Assembly: GCA_013695355.1 (NCBI GenBank)
Contig: JACDAQ010000038.1
Span: 1 to 53,163, forward strand
Length of the DNA stretch: 53,163 nt
Reading direction: 5' to 3'
Source of the DNA: Candidatus Protochlamydia sp.
Lineage (GTDB): Bacteria > Chlamydiota > Chlamydiia > Chlamydiales > Parachlamydiaceae
The translations under genes and the position numbers were made by a program. Shown in pieces: positions 16,988 through 26,250 of the stretch. Each line of letters opens with the position of its first letter. Within the stretch, counting starts at the first letter, position 1. The notes beneath the pieces are model-generated. The model was not told the origin of the DNA. It did not search any database and saw nothing but the letters and a program-made list of their open reading frames with translations.

Positions 16988-18121
16988 ATGAACGAACCCG
17001 CTCCAGCAAAAGTTAAAAAAAAAACTTATACTCCTTGGTACTATAGTAAGTTCTTTAGCTACGCTTTTGCCGTTTTATTGATTTTAACGATCATTCTTCT
17101 TTTTTCTCAGGTCACCGCAATTTTGACCCCGGTTTTTGATTTTGCTTCAATTTTATTTATCCCCATTGTTTTTTCGGTCCTTTTTTATTATTTTTTACGC
17201 CCTTCCGTCTATTTTCTTGATAACCTAAAAGTCCCCCATTTTTTGAGCATTATTATTGTTTATTTTTTAATCGCCATCAGTTTAGTACTATTTTTTGCCT
17301 TCCTGGTCCCCATATTGGCTGTTCAAATTACAGCGATCGCCAACACATCCGTAGATGCGCTGGAAAAAATGAAAAACTCCAGCTACTCAATCAGTTTACC
17401 GGGTTTTGAGATCAATCTTGAGGGGGAAATTCAGGAGAGATTATTAAGTTCAATTCAATACGTCACTTCTATTCTTAGTCGAAATTTTCTGGATATTTTC
17501 AAATATGTCACCCATCTGGCAACCCTCCTGGCTGTCATACCTTTTATTGTTTTTTACCTATTAAAAGATGATCAATCCTTCATGATTGGTTTCCTCAAGC
17601 ATGTTCCTGAAAAATTTGGGAAAGAAGTGCATAAAATTCTAAAAAATATCGACGAAACGCTTTCGAGTTACATTAATGGACTTCTTTTGATTTCATTTAG
17701 CGTAGGGGCGATGCTCTTTGTAGGCTATTTAATTATAGGTCTGAATTATGCCCTTATTTTATCTGTGATAGCCCTGGTCCTGACGTCCATTCCTTATCTG
17801 GGCCCTTTTCTGGCCATTACTCCAGCTATTTTAGTCGGCATTTCAGAGAGTCCGTTTATGGCGTTAAAAGTTATGGTCGTCTTTATTATTGTGCAACAAA
17901 TTGAATCCAACGTCATTTCGCCCCAGGTCATTGGCCAAAAACTTAATATTCACCCCCTGACACTTATTTTATTATTGCTAGCAGCCGGATCTCTCTACGG
18001 TTTGATTGGCCTATTACTGGCCACTCCTTTTTATGCCGTATTAAAAGTTTTATTCGTCAATCTTTATAAAATTTATTTGCTTCGCTATCCGAAAATTCAG
18101 GCTTCCTTTTCCAATCCATAA
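16988..18121 (+). CDS. AI-2E transporter family (PerM-like) membrane protein
   Basis: A 377-residue integral membrane protein of the AI-2E exporter family (PF01594). Seven or eight hydrophobic segments occur in the family pattern: two N-terminal helices, a re-entrant or third helix followed by a long periplasmic amphipathic region (about 120-180), then a cluster of helices with LTSIPYLGPFLAITPAILVG and QQIESNVISPQVIGQKLNIH, the most conserved family motifs. Members export varied substrates, and the one here cannot be inferred. It is spaced six bases from amn, so likely co-transcribed. Confidence 0.88.
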   Translation: MNEPAPAKVKKKTYTPWYYSKFFSYAFAVLLILTIILLFSQVTAILTPVFDFASILFIPIVFSVLFYYFLRPSVYFLDNLKVPHFLSIIIVYFLIAISLVLFFAFLVPILAVQITAIANTSVDALEKMKNSSYSISLPGFEINLEGEIQERLLSSIQYVTSILSRNFLDIFKYVTHLATLLAVIPFIVFYLLKDDQSFMIGFLKHVPEKFGKEVHKILKNIDETLSSYINGLLLISFSVGAMLFVGYLIIGLNYALILSVIALVLTSIPYLGPFLAITPAILVGISESPFMALKVMVVFIIVQQIESNVISPQVIGQKLNIHPLTLILLLLAAGSLYGLIGLLLATPFYAVLKVLFVNLYKIYLLRYPKIQASFSNP

Positions 18122-18142
18122 AAAAATAATATTAAAACATAA

Positions 18143-18170
18143 AAATCCCTATTGAATTAATAGTGGATTT
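18143..18170 (+). terminator. Weak hairpin after the AI-2E family gene
   Basis: AAATCCCTATT (18143-18153) pairs with AATAGTGGATTT (18159-18170) with one bulge and a five-base loop, followed by AATTTAACTT. It starts 22 bp after the stop codon. The T-tract is poor. Confidence 0.35.
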
Positions 18171-18215
18171 AATTTAACTTGTTTTAATTAATAATAAATC
18201 AAATAATTGGGAAAT

Positions 18216-19904
18216 ATGAGAATTAACGAAACAACTACCTCCTGTTTTAACACAGTTCTAGAACCTGTAAAAAAGATATTGAATTCCACACATCTAAAGA
18301 TTCTTACTTGCTTTGTTGCTTTAGCAGCCTTAGCTTATGGAATTCACTCCTTAGTTGGAAGGATTAAAAGGCGTAATGAACTTCTAAATGGACCAATCAA
18401 CTTATTTAATCGTACAATCGTTCCGAATGAACCGAATGAGCGGGTTGATCCATTGACTACGCCGGTACCCGTAACAGACTTCACAAGTTTTCTTCCAAGC
18501 GAAATTAAAGAACATGTGGCAAATTATCTTGACGCAAATGATTTAGTCAATATTACCCACACATCAAAACACTGGAATCAATTTGTAGATAAAAGTTTGA
18601 TTTCCCAATTTTTACTCATTCTCAATAATGCACGAAGACTTGATCTTTACAGACATCATACGTTAGAAATTGAAAAATTAATTGCTCAATTCAATCCAAA
18701 TCTAGTTTCTAAAAATTACTCAAATCATTCAGAAGTTTTATTAGAAATTGTAAAAGTTGAAATGTTGTCTGATATTGAAAAAGCTAAAGAGACAGCTTTA
18801 CGAATAAATGATAAATCGACTCGTGCTCGAGCCTTCTTAGAAATCGCCTCCATAGATCCTTTACATAGTTTAATTGAAGCCAAGCTCATTGCAACAGAGC
18901 ATGTGGGGTGGGGATGGGGATTTGATGGAATTAAAAGAGAAATTGTAAAATTAGAATGCTTATATAATCTTGAAGAAGCAAAAGTAACAGCTGCTTTAAT
19001 TCGTGATGATCATGAAAAATTTAATGCCTGGAAAGAAATCATTAAAAAAGAAGCCTTAATAGATATTCAGGCAGCCAAAAATTCAGTTCTTACGATAGAG
19101 GACACTTATGACAAAGACTGCCTATACTTGGAAATCGTTAAAATTGAAATGTTATCCAACCCTGAAGAGGCAAAAGCAACAGTACAGCTCATTCAACATG
19201 CATCCTATAAAATCGAAGCGCTTGTCGAAATAGCAAAACTAGATGCGATCCCTAATTTTGAAGAGGCAAGAGCTGTAGGGCGGTTGATGCTTCCACACTT
19301 TCATGAGAGATATCAGGCTTTTTTAATAATAGAAAGAGCCCAGGTTGAAGTCGTCAAAAGACTAGCCTCTTATAAACTTCCTGAAGCCAAGGCTTTAGCA
19401 CAAAAATTTGATGTTGGTTTTCTGAAGGGGTTAGCCTTAGTGGAAATCGCAAAAGTAGAAACTTCACCTGATCTTGAAGAATTAAAAGCACTTGCCCTTA
19501 AAACAGCTCGCCTACCTGGAGGAATGCATGATGGGACCGAACTACTATTAGAAATTGTTAAAGTTGAAGCATTACTAGATGCCAACGAGGCTTTGGCCAC
19601 TGCCATGCTTTTTAACACTATTTATAATCATCAAGAAACTGAACAAAAACTCATTCCCGAAATTATAAGGATCAAAGCTTTATCCAATTCAGATGAGGCT
19701 AAAGCCCTAGCTCATTTGCTCCCATGCGCTTATTTAAAAAATCTATCTTTTTTGGAGATTTTAAAAGTGGAAGCAAAAAATAATGTCTTACAGGCAAAAG
19801 CAACTTTAGAAGAAATTAAAGACAATGATCGTTTAAAATTTGAAGGATCGCTATGTCTTGCAGAAAATGCATTAAAGAAAATTATTCCGCCTGAAAGAAG
19901 ATAA
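18216..19904 (+). CDS. Membrane-anchored F-box protein with about eleven helical repeats
   Basis: Candidate host-directed protein of 562 residues. Residues 27-50 form a hydrophobic segment (LKILTCFVALAALAYGIHSL) followed by a basic KRR patch. An F-box occupies about 91-130: FLPSEIKEHVANYLDANDLV, then HTSKHWNQFVD. From about 170 to the end come some eleven helical repeats of 31-36 residues with the pattern LLEIVKVEALxNxEEAKATA-x-x-I. They are related in style to the ALxxIAxxLA/FEEAL repeats of other bacteria, and form a likely solenoid for substrate binding. ATG 18216 is preferred; a TTG three codons upstream also fits. F-boxes bind Skp1, so an SCF-ligase adaptor role is inferred. A decayed paralogue lies directly downstream. 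Confidence 0.75.
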   Translation: MRINETTTSCFNTVLEPVKKILNSTHLKILTCFVALAALAYGIHSLVGRIKRRNELLNGPINLFNRTIVPNEPNERVDPLTTPVPVTDFTSFLPSEIKEHVANYLDANDLVNITHTSKHWNQFVDKSLISQFLLILNNARRLDLYRHHTLEIEKLIAQFNPNLVSKNYSNHSEVLLEIVKVEMLSDIEKAKETALRINDKSTRARAFLEIASIDPLHSLIEAKLIATEHVGWGWGFDGIKREIVKLECLYNLEEAKVTAALIRDDHEKFNAWKEIIKKEALIDIQAAKNSVLTIEDTYDKDCLYLEIVKIEMLSNPEEAKATVQLIQHASYKIEALVEIAKLDAIPNFEEARAVGRLMLPHFHERYQAFLIIERAQVEVVKRLASYKLPEAKALAQKFDVGFLKGLALVEIAKVETSPDLEELKALALKTARLPGGMHDGTELLLEIVKVEALLDANEALATAMLFNTIYNHQETEQKLIPEIIRIKALSNSDEAKALAHLLPCAYLKNLSFLEILKVEAKNNVLQAKATLEEIKDNDRLKFEGSLCLAENALKKIIPPERR

Positions 19905-19918
19905 GCTTTTTAAGGAAG

Positions 19919-19945
19919 GGGCGGGTATTAACCTATATACCGCCC
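19919..19945 (+). terminator. GC-rich hairpin after the F-box repeat gene
   Basis: GGGCGGGTAT (19919-19928) pairs with ATACCGCCC (19937-19945) with one bulged G. It lies 15 bp after the stop and stands out in AT-rich surroundings. No T-tract follows, so it may be an attenuated or factor-dependent terminator, or an mRNA-protecting hairpin. Confidence 0.45.
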
Positions 19946-20046
19946 GACTCAGCATTCAAGCATTAAAAGTCTATTTGTGATTGATCGTTAGAATCATTGG
20001 TGCTACTGTTTTAATTATAGCCAATTTGAAAATATAATAAGAATAA

Positions 20047-21419
20047 GTGAAACAGGTAAAAGTTTTTAGCCATATTTCAGGAAATTTAACTTTGAAAAGT
20101 AACACCTCTCAATTAACCCTTTCTACTGCTCTTAAAATATTAACCTGCTTTACTTGCTTTGCAGCTATTACGTACGGAATTTACTCGTTTTACGGAAGGA
20201 TCAAAAAACGAAATCAGGAAGGTGCTCAAAATCGCAGCCGGATTGATAGACAAGCTATTTTTAATCGTACAGTCCTGGGGTTGGATCCAACAAGTCTATT
20301 GCATCACGAAAATCAGGCCTCCCAAATCTTAAGCGAAGCAAAAGCACTTGCAAAAGATCAAGAATCAATGAGTTACTACCTTCTTAATCTAATTTCAAAA
20401 ATAGAAGCTCGCTATAATCTTGCTGAAGCCCAAGTAACCGGCCAGCTCGCTGAGGATGAAGGACTCCTTGCAAATTGCAGCCGGCAATAATCCCGCAGCA
20501 AAAAATGCTTTACAGTTTCTCCACCAGTACAAAAAAGACCCTGCCCGCCTCGAAATCGTTAATGCAGAAGTGCTGTCCAATCTTGCAGAAGCTAAATTAA
20601 CAGCACAGGAAATTCAAGAACAAAATATTAAGGATAATGCTTTATTAAAAATTGTAGGACACGAAGCAACGCTTAACCTTGCAGATGCAAAAATTACAGC
20701 CCAACAAATACAAGACCAATGGATTAAAGATCGAGCCCTCTTAAATATTGTAATAGTGGAAGCATTAACTGATCCTGAAGCAGCCAGAATCACATCAGAG
20801 TTCATTCAAAGGCCACTTTGCAAAGTTCTGGCCTACTTGGAAATCGGTAAAAATCATATGCTCAAGACTTTGCCGAGGCAAAAAACATTGCCCTGAATAT
20901 TCGGGATCCTCTAATTAGAAATAGGATTTTCTCACGGATTGCACGCTTTGAGGCCTGGTTCAATCTTAATGACGCAAAAGCCACAGCAGAGCATTGTCAG
21001 CACCATGATAAAGTTTTAGCATTCTGCGAATTTGTAAAAGTTGAAGTGTTATCTAATCTTGACAATGCCAAAATACAGCACAGCAAATTGAGGACAGAGA
21101 TAAAAGATCTAGCACTTATATTGAGAGACTGTCTAATCCTGAAGGGGCGAGAGCTACAGCCCAATTAATTAAAAATTCGTTCAATAAAGTATAAGCGTTC
21201 TTAGAGTTTTCAGATCTTGTTGAATCCAAAGTAGCCGCAAGCCTGATTAATGAGGAGCTTGAGAAAGGGAAAGCATTTTTAGAAATTGTAAAAAAAGAGG
21301 CTGAGTCCGATTTTACAGCAGCGCTTATGACAGCTCAAGAAATTCAATCCTATCATAAAGTGCACGCCCTGCTCTATCTTTACGAACAAGCAAAAGAAAG
21401 AACAGCTCGCGCAAACTAG
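20047..21419 (+). pseudogene. Decayed paralogue of the 18216 repeat protein, F-box missing
   Basis: The GTG 20047 frame begins with an N-terminus clearly homologous to the preceding gene (LKILTCFTCFAAITYGIYSF, then GRIKKRN, then IFNRTV). The stretch corresponding to the F-box is absent, and the protein goes straight into the same helical repeats. The frame breaks near 20460-20490. The repeats continue in a second frame (LEIVNAEVLSNLAEAKLTAQ and on) to TGA 20894-20896, in a third frame from about 20858 (FAEAKNIALNIRD), break again near 21070-21100, meet an in-frame stop near 21192, and end with an intact C-terminal repeat (ALLYLYEQAKERT) at TAG 21417-21419. At least three frameshifts and one nonsense codon make a functional product unlikely. 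Confidence 0.8.
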
Positions 21420-21896
21420 CCAATGCTTGGTTGGTTAATTAGTTTTAGCAATGAATAATTCACTAATTTCTACTTAATAATATAATTATTCCATTTAATT
21501 AAAAATTAACTAATTATTCACTAAAGAAAATGGCATTTTATTAACGGGCATGGTGGCGGCTCCGTTTGCAGCCATGGGGATAGGTCTTGCTATCAATCAA
21601 GTATTTATTAAAGTTTTTAATATCTCTCCAGCGCTCCGCCTAAAATCCTCCCTTATGGAACGTGAAAAGTGATGGAGATATTAAATCGGCCTGGTGACAT
21701 TATATTAACCACCGCTAATTCGATCCTAAGCCTACTTCCTTTAAAAGAAAGCCAAGTTGACTGCTTGATGGATTTGTGAATTTTTTAATCAGCTCTTAAA
21801 GCTGCTAACTTTTATATTTCTTTATCACTGAAATACTTAAGATAGATAAAATTCGCTACCTATGTTACAATATCCCTCAATTCACAAGGTATTAAT
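21420..21896 (+). other. Intergenic region with two tiny overlapping frames
   Basis: About 475 bp without a clear gene. A frame at 21550-21672 (40 codons; hydrophobic, AAPFAAMGIGLAINQVFIKV) ends in TGA that overlaps the ATG of a 35-codon frame (21672-21779; ILNRPGDIILTTANSI). The first could be the remnant of a membrane segment. The rest is AT-rich spacer, with TACAAT near 21870 as a possible -10 for the next gene. Confidence 0.3.
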
Positions 21897-23147
21897 ATGT
21901 TTTTGATTAGAATTTTCTTTTTTATTTGTTTTTTTAATCAAGTTTGTTTTGCAGACTTGCCCGAGGAAACTGTTTACCTCACTTGGCAAAACGATCCCAC
22001 AACCACAATGACAATTCAGTGGTTAAGCTCATTGGAAGACGAGTTAAGCACTGTTCATTATCGGAATGCAGAAGACTATAATTGGCAGACAGTAAATGGC
22101 TTCGCAACTCAATTCCCCCATTCTAAAAACTTACTGATCCACCGTGTAGAGCTAGCTAAATTAAAACCTGGCGGAAAATATTTTTTTCAATTTTCTTCTA
22201 AGCAAAAAACTTATCTATTTACGACTATGCCCTCTGATCTAAGTGATCCAATACGTTTCGTTGTAGGGGGAGACATGTACCATGACAGCATTGATCTGAT
22301 GATTGAAATGTGCCATCAGGCGGCAAAAACAGAACCTGATTTTGCTTTGCTTGGGGGAGATATTGCCTATACTGTCAGTTCGTCAAATCAAACCTTTCAA
22401 AATATTGAACGCTGGGTCCAATGGTTAAAGGCCTGGAGCAGTAGCATGGTCACTGAAGGGGGCAAGCTCATACCAGTCATTGCAGCAGTCGGCAATCATG
22501 ACGTAACCGGACATTTCGACCAAACGCCTGCTCAGGCCAAAATATTTAGTTCCTTATTTCCAATGCCTGGCGAAAGGATTTATAACGTCCTTGATTTTAA
22601 TAACTACTTAAGCCTTTGGATAATGGATTCAGGCCATGCCAATTCTATTGCAGGACCTCAAACCCAGTGGCTGAAACAAACGCTTGATTCCCGACAGGAT
22701 GTGAAGCATCGCTTAGCAATTTATCATGTCCCTGCCTATCCTTCTGTACGGGATATGAATAACAAATATAGTTCTGAAATTCGACGCCATTGGGTTCCTC
22801 TTTTTGAAAATGGCGGCTTGCAAACGGCATTTGAAAATCATGATCATGCTTACAAACGGACTTATCCATTGCTCAAAAATAAGCCGCATGAAAAGGGGAT
22901 AGTCTATATAGGAGACGGTGCTTGGGGCGTAGAAAAACCGCGTGCCATGAAATGCAGGAAAATACCTTTTTTTATAGCTAAATTTGCCGCCCTGAGACAT
23001 GTCACAGTTGTGACTCTTTCTCCTGATTATCAACACTATATAAGCATCAATAATTTAGGGAAAAAAATAGACGAATATTACCGTCCTTTCCAAATCCAAC
23101 CTTCTGAAAAAATCGAAGAACAAGAATTACAAGAGGTTCCTGCCTAA
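21897..23147 (+). CDS. Exported metallophosphoesterase, purple acid phosphatase type
   Basis: Predicted periplasmic or secreted phosphatase of 416 residues. A signal peptide (residues 1-19, FFFICFFNQVCFA) is followed by a fibronectin-like domain at about 22-105 as in plant-type purple acid phosphatases. The calcineurin-like catalytic domain has the metal ligand motifs in order: GGDMYH, LLGGDIAY, AVGNHDV, IYHVPAYP, and ENHDHAYKRTYPL near the end. The final His-x-His block is intact, so activity is likely. An AAGG site lies about nine bases before ATG 21897. The next gene, also exported, follows after 95 bp on the same strand. Confidence 0.88.
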   Translation: MFLIRIFFFICFFNQVCFADLPEETVYLTWQNDPTTTMTIQWLSSLEDELSTVHYRNAEDYNWQTVNGFATQFPHSKNLLIHRVELAKLKPGGKYFFQFSSKQKTYLFTTMPSDLSDPIRFVVGGDMYHDSIDLMIEMCHQAAKTEPDFALLGGDIAYTVSSSNQTFQNIERWVQWLKAWSSSMVTEGGKLIPVIAAVGNHDVTGHFDQTPAQAKIFSSLFPMPGERIYNVLDFNNYLSLWIMDSGHANSIAGPQTQWLKQTLDSRQDVKHRLAIYHVPAYPSVRDMNNKYSSEIRRHWVPLFENGGLQTAFENHDHAYKRTYPLLKNKPHEKGIVYIGDGAWGVEKPRAMKCRKIPFFIAKFAALRHVTVVTLSPDYQHYISINNLGKKIDEYYRPFQIQPSEKIEEQELQEVPA

Positions 23148-23242
23148 TCCATCGGAATATTATTTCATCATACTAACAACACCTTCTTGACAAGGAAGAG
23201 TATTTCAAATAATTTGATGTTTTGATTCCAAGGAAAAATGCA

Positions 23243-25855
23243 ATGATAAATTTATTCAGATTCCATCTAATTCTCAGTTTTTTTTTAATTGCGTTTTACG
23301 CTGCATCAAATTTATTTGCCTTTGAAGAATGGGATTTGCAGCCTTTCCATTTGAATAAATGGGATTTAAATTTGGCTAAGGCGCCACATTATAATTTCAA
23401 AACAAAACATTTTGCGCTTACCGCACCACAAGCTCCTATAATCCCTACATCTAGTGAAATGGGTGTGGACAAAGGTGTTTTAGTTGTCACCTATCAAACG
23501 GATCAGCAGGGTCAGCGCTTAGACCGCATCCGATTTTGGCTTATAAATGAAAAAGAAGAAAAAACTTTGTACCCAAAAAAGGATGAGTTTGTCGCTTACC
23601 ACCATACTAACCTGGAAAGAACAGTTGTCATCAGCAATTTACGGGCAGGGAAATATCGTATTGAGTTCGTCCTTCCTAACGCAGATAATTTTTTTGAAGA
23701 AATTCCTTCACGGGATGTAAATGTTTCCGAAAAAAATGTAGCAAAAATCGATCAGGCTATTCCTTTAAAAAAATCTCAAAAAAATTTTGATATCGCACAA
23801 GTCGATGACCGATTGATCAGTTCCATTTATCTCAATAATTTTACTCCCCTGCCACCCCCTTTTCCTTTTGCAAGCAATCCTTTTGCACCTATACCTGGGG
23901 CCCCCATGAGAATGGCAAGTTTTTCTTTGAATGTCACCCGCCCCGTGGCATGGAAACTCATGCTAAGAGGAAGAATTATTTATTCATCAGTAGGATCGAT
24001 TGCCAATTTGCCTATTGCTCCCGATTTCAACTATTATGTATTGGCAGAAGAACTCCCGGGATTCACTCTAAAATTAATTCCTCCTAACCCCTTCGATGTT
24101 GAGCCGGGAAGCAATACTGTAATTGAGTTATTTTATAACCGTGATTTTGGATACGTCAGTATAGAAACAACCTTGCCTCCGGATGAAACGTCCCTTAATA
24201 TAGTTTTGACAAATTTACAGGACCCAGCTCAGCCTCCATTCCAAATCGTTTTAAATTCGGCTGATGGAAAAATTTCATGGCAAAGCAGTGGTTTAGGAAC
24301 CGGAGATTACCTGGTATCTTATACCCTTTCCAATAAGGTCCTTCCAATTCCAAATCAACATGTCATTGTTCAGAAGGGACGCACTACAATTTTGTCTCCT
24401 AAATTTGTGAGCAAAGGCAGTTTGGAAATTAACACAGATCTATCTGAAAGCATATTTACGCTGTTCGATGAAAGAGGAAAAGAGGCCGGTCAGGGGAAAG
24501 GGCTCAAGCATACTTTTTCAGGGCTGGAAAGGGGCTATTACTTAGTCAAATTTTCAAGTACCGATGAACAGCTATTCATTCCACCTGCCGATCAAAAAAT
24601 ATTTATTGCACCGAATCAGACAGGTAAAATAAAGGTCAGTTATGTCAAGCAGGGAAAACTTACTATCAGCAGCAATATCGATCACTTTTCTGTGAAAATA
24701 ACTTCTCTTGATGGAACTGAAAAAACCAGCCCCGAAACAATTCAGAACCGTTCGGAAAACTTTTTTTTACCCGAAGGGCTTTACCGAGTGTCCTTAGAGC
24801 CTCTAGACGACGCTTCTATTCCTAAACCTATAGAAATTTCAATTAAAAGCTATTCACCTCAAACAATTTACCTTCCTTATAAATTTTCAGAAAAGCAAAA
24901 TCCGGACGCTTCTCCCTCCCTCCCTGTCCAAACAACCACCGCTCCAAAAAAACAAGGGAGAAGACTTCCAAAAGAAGAAATTGTCAGATCAAAATTTGTG
25001 ATCATACCTGCGGGACCTGCTATCATTGGCGACCCTTTTTCCGATGAAAAGCAAAATGAAAGACCGGCAAAAGAAATAGACATACCTGCCTTTGCCATTG
25101 CCATTTTCGAAGTTACTAATGCTGAATTTGCTGAATGGCTAACAGAATCATTTCAGTCAGCAAAAGCAAAATGGGATAGAGACCGCCCCGGCTGCCTAAT
25201 TGATCAAGAGGGTCATCTTTTATGTAAAACATTAAAAGCAAATCCTCTTTCTCAGATTCAGGCTGGAGGGAGTATCTTTACTTCAATTCCTGGTAAAGAA
25301 AATTATCCTGTGATTGAAGTGACATGGTATGGGGCAAATGCTTATTGCAAAGATAAAAACTGCCGTCTTCCAACTGAAGCTGAATGGGAAAAAGCGGCAG
25401 GTATGTCTCTAACTGGGCAGGATGGGTTGCTCATCCGATATAAATTTGGTTTTGAAAGGGATATAATCGATCGGACCTGGGCTAATTACCGCTTCTCAGA
25501 AACCTCTACCAAAGAAGTGCGCGTACGATCCACACCGGTCGGTTATTATAATGGCAAAAATGCCCTTCCTCTGCTTAGCAATGATCAAACTAATAAAATC
25601 ACGCATGATGCAAAAAGTGCCGCAGGAGCGTATGATATGAGTGGCAATGTATGGGAATGGGTAGCTAGTTGGGATGAACTCGATCCTCAGGAAATGAAAA
25701 AAATCGCCAAAGGAGGGTCCTATGATAGTTTACCTGATGGTGTGCGTGTCTCAGAGAGAATTTCCCACCCATTAGAACATTCTGATATTTTTACTGGCTT
25801 CCGCGCTGCAAAAAACGTCACAATAGAAGAGCCCCCAATACTTCAATCCCTTTGA
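23243..25855 (+). CDS. Exported PEGA-repeat protein with C-terminal FGE/SUMF1-type domain
   Basis: An 870-residue protein. Residues 1-27 are a signal peptide. The next roughly 550 residues are beta-rich, with several PEGA/carboxypeptidase-regulatory-like modules (for example GKYRIEFVLPNAD, GYYLVKFSSTDEQL, GLYRVSLEPLDD). After a basic Pro/Lys linker comes an FGE-sulfatase-type domain at about 590-865: FVIIPAGPAIIGDPFSDEK, FEVTNAEFAEWL, YPVIEVTWYGANAYC, RLPTEAEWEKAAG, YDMSGNVWEWVASW, AKGGSYDS and FTGFRAAK. The two catalytic cysteines that formylglycine-generating enzymes carry between GGS and GFR are absent, so it is probably a binding or structural domain. ATG 23243 has AAGGAA upstream; a TTG at 23222 is less likely. 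Confidence 0.8.
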   Translation: MINLFRFHLILSFFLIAFYAASNLFAFEEWDLQPFHLNKWDLNLAKAPHYNFKTKHFALTAPQAPIIPTSSEMGVDKGVLVVTYQTDQQGQRLDRIRFWLINEKEEKTLYPKKDEFVAYHHTNLERTVVISNLRAGKYRIEFVLPNADNFFEEIPSRDVNVSEKNVAKIDQAIPLKKSQKNFDIAQVDDRLISSIYLNNFTPLPPPFPFASNPFAPIPGAPMRMASFSLNVTRPVAWKLMLRGRIIYSSVGSIANLPIAPDFNYYVLAEELPGFTLKLIPPNPFDVEPGSNTVIELFYNRDFGYVSIETTLPPDETSLNIVLTNLQDPAQPPFQIVLNSADGKISWQSSGLGTGDYLVSYTLSNKVLPIPNQHVIVQKGRTTILSPKFVSKGSLEINTDLSESIFTLFDERGKEAGQGKGLKHTFSGLERGYYLVKFSSTDEQLFIPPADQKIFIAPNQTGKIKVSYVKQGKLTISSNIDHFSVKITSLDGTEKTSPETIQNRSENFFLPEGLYRVSLEPLDDASIPKPIEISIKSYSPQTIYLPYKFSEKQNPDASPSLPVQTTTAPKKQGRRLPKEEIVRSKFVIIPAGPAIIGDPFSDEKQNERPAKEIDIPAFAIAIFEVTNAEFAEWLTESFQSAKAKWDRDRPGCLIDQEGHLLCKTLKANPLSQIQAGGSIFTSIPGKENYPVIEVTWYGANAYCKDKNCRLPTEAEWEKAAGMSLTGQDGLLIRYKFGFERDIIDRTWANYRFSETSTKEVRVRSTPVGYYNGKNALPLLSNDQTNKITHDAKSAAGAYDMSGNVWEWVASWDELDPQEMKKIAKGGSYDSLPDGVRVSERISHPLEHSDIFTGFRAAKNVTIEEPPILQSL

Positions 25856-25868
25856 AAAAAATAATTAA

Positions 25869-26066
25869 ATTTTATACCAAACGTAATTCGAAATTTGGGA
25901 TTTTTCATTTTTACATGAGAGGTTATCCCCCTTCCTCTCTCTGTGATCTCTGTGGTTTACATACTTATACTAAGGCTGTTAAAAATTTTTACCGCAGAGC
26001 TCACATAGATCACAGAGAGGAAAGAAGTAAGTGAATTATTTCAATTTTGATTTCACTTGGTATAGC
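25869..26066. repeat. Dispersed palindromic repeat, copy 1
   Basis: The core is an imperfect inverted repeat: CTCTCTGTGATCTCTGTGGT (about 25937-25956) against ACCGCAGAGCTCACATAGAT plus CACAGAGAGG (about 25991-26020). An outer pair, TTTATACCAAACG (from about 25870) and TTCACTTGGTATAG (about 26052-26065), frames it. A second copy at 31991-32140 shares the core and the right flank. The length of about 200 bp, terminal inverted repeats and lack of coding potential suggest a MITE or REP-like element. It fills most of the gap between 25855 and 26251; the rest is AT-rich leader. Confidence 0.7.
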
Positions 26067-26250
26067 TTCCCGATAATAATCTCTTACCTTCCCAGCTGAA
26101 TGCAAATTCATTATACTTTCGGCCTTAAAACCCTATTTTTATTCTACTTAAATATATATTCTTAACTATATTTACTTAATTATAGATTGATTTACTAATT
26201 ATAACTATACTATAATATTATTTAGTAATAAGTTAATTGGAGGGTTATTT

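Noticed and set aside
23243..25855. Annotation as a genuine formylglycine-generating enzyme
   Set aside because: The catalytic cysteine pair is missing from the expected segment, so only the fold is claimed.
25852..26034. Plus-strand open frame of 60 codons after the FGE gene
   Set aside because: It lies almost wholly inside the palindromic repeat shared with 31991-32140; the frame is a by-product of the repeat.
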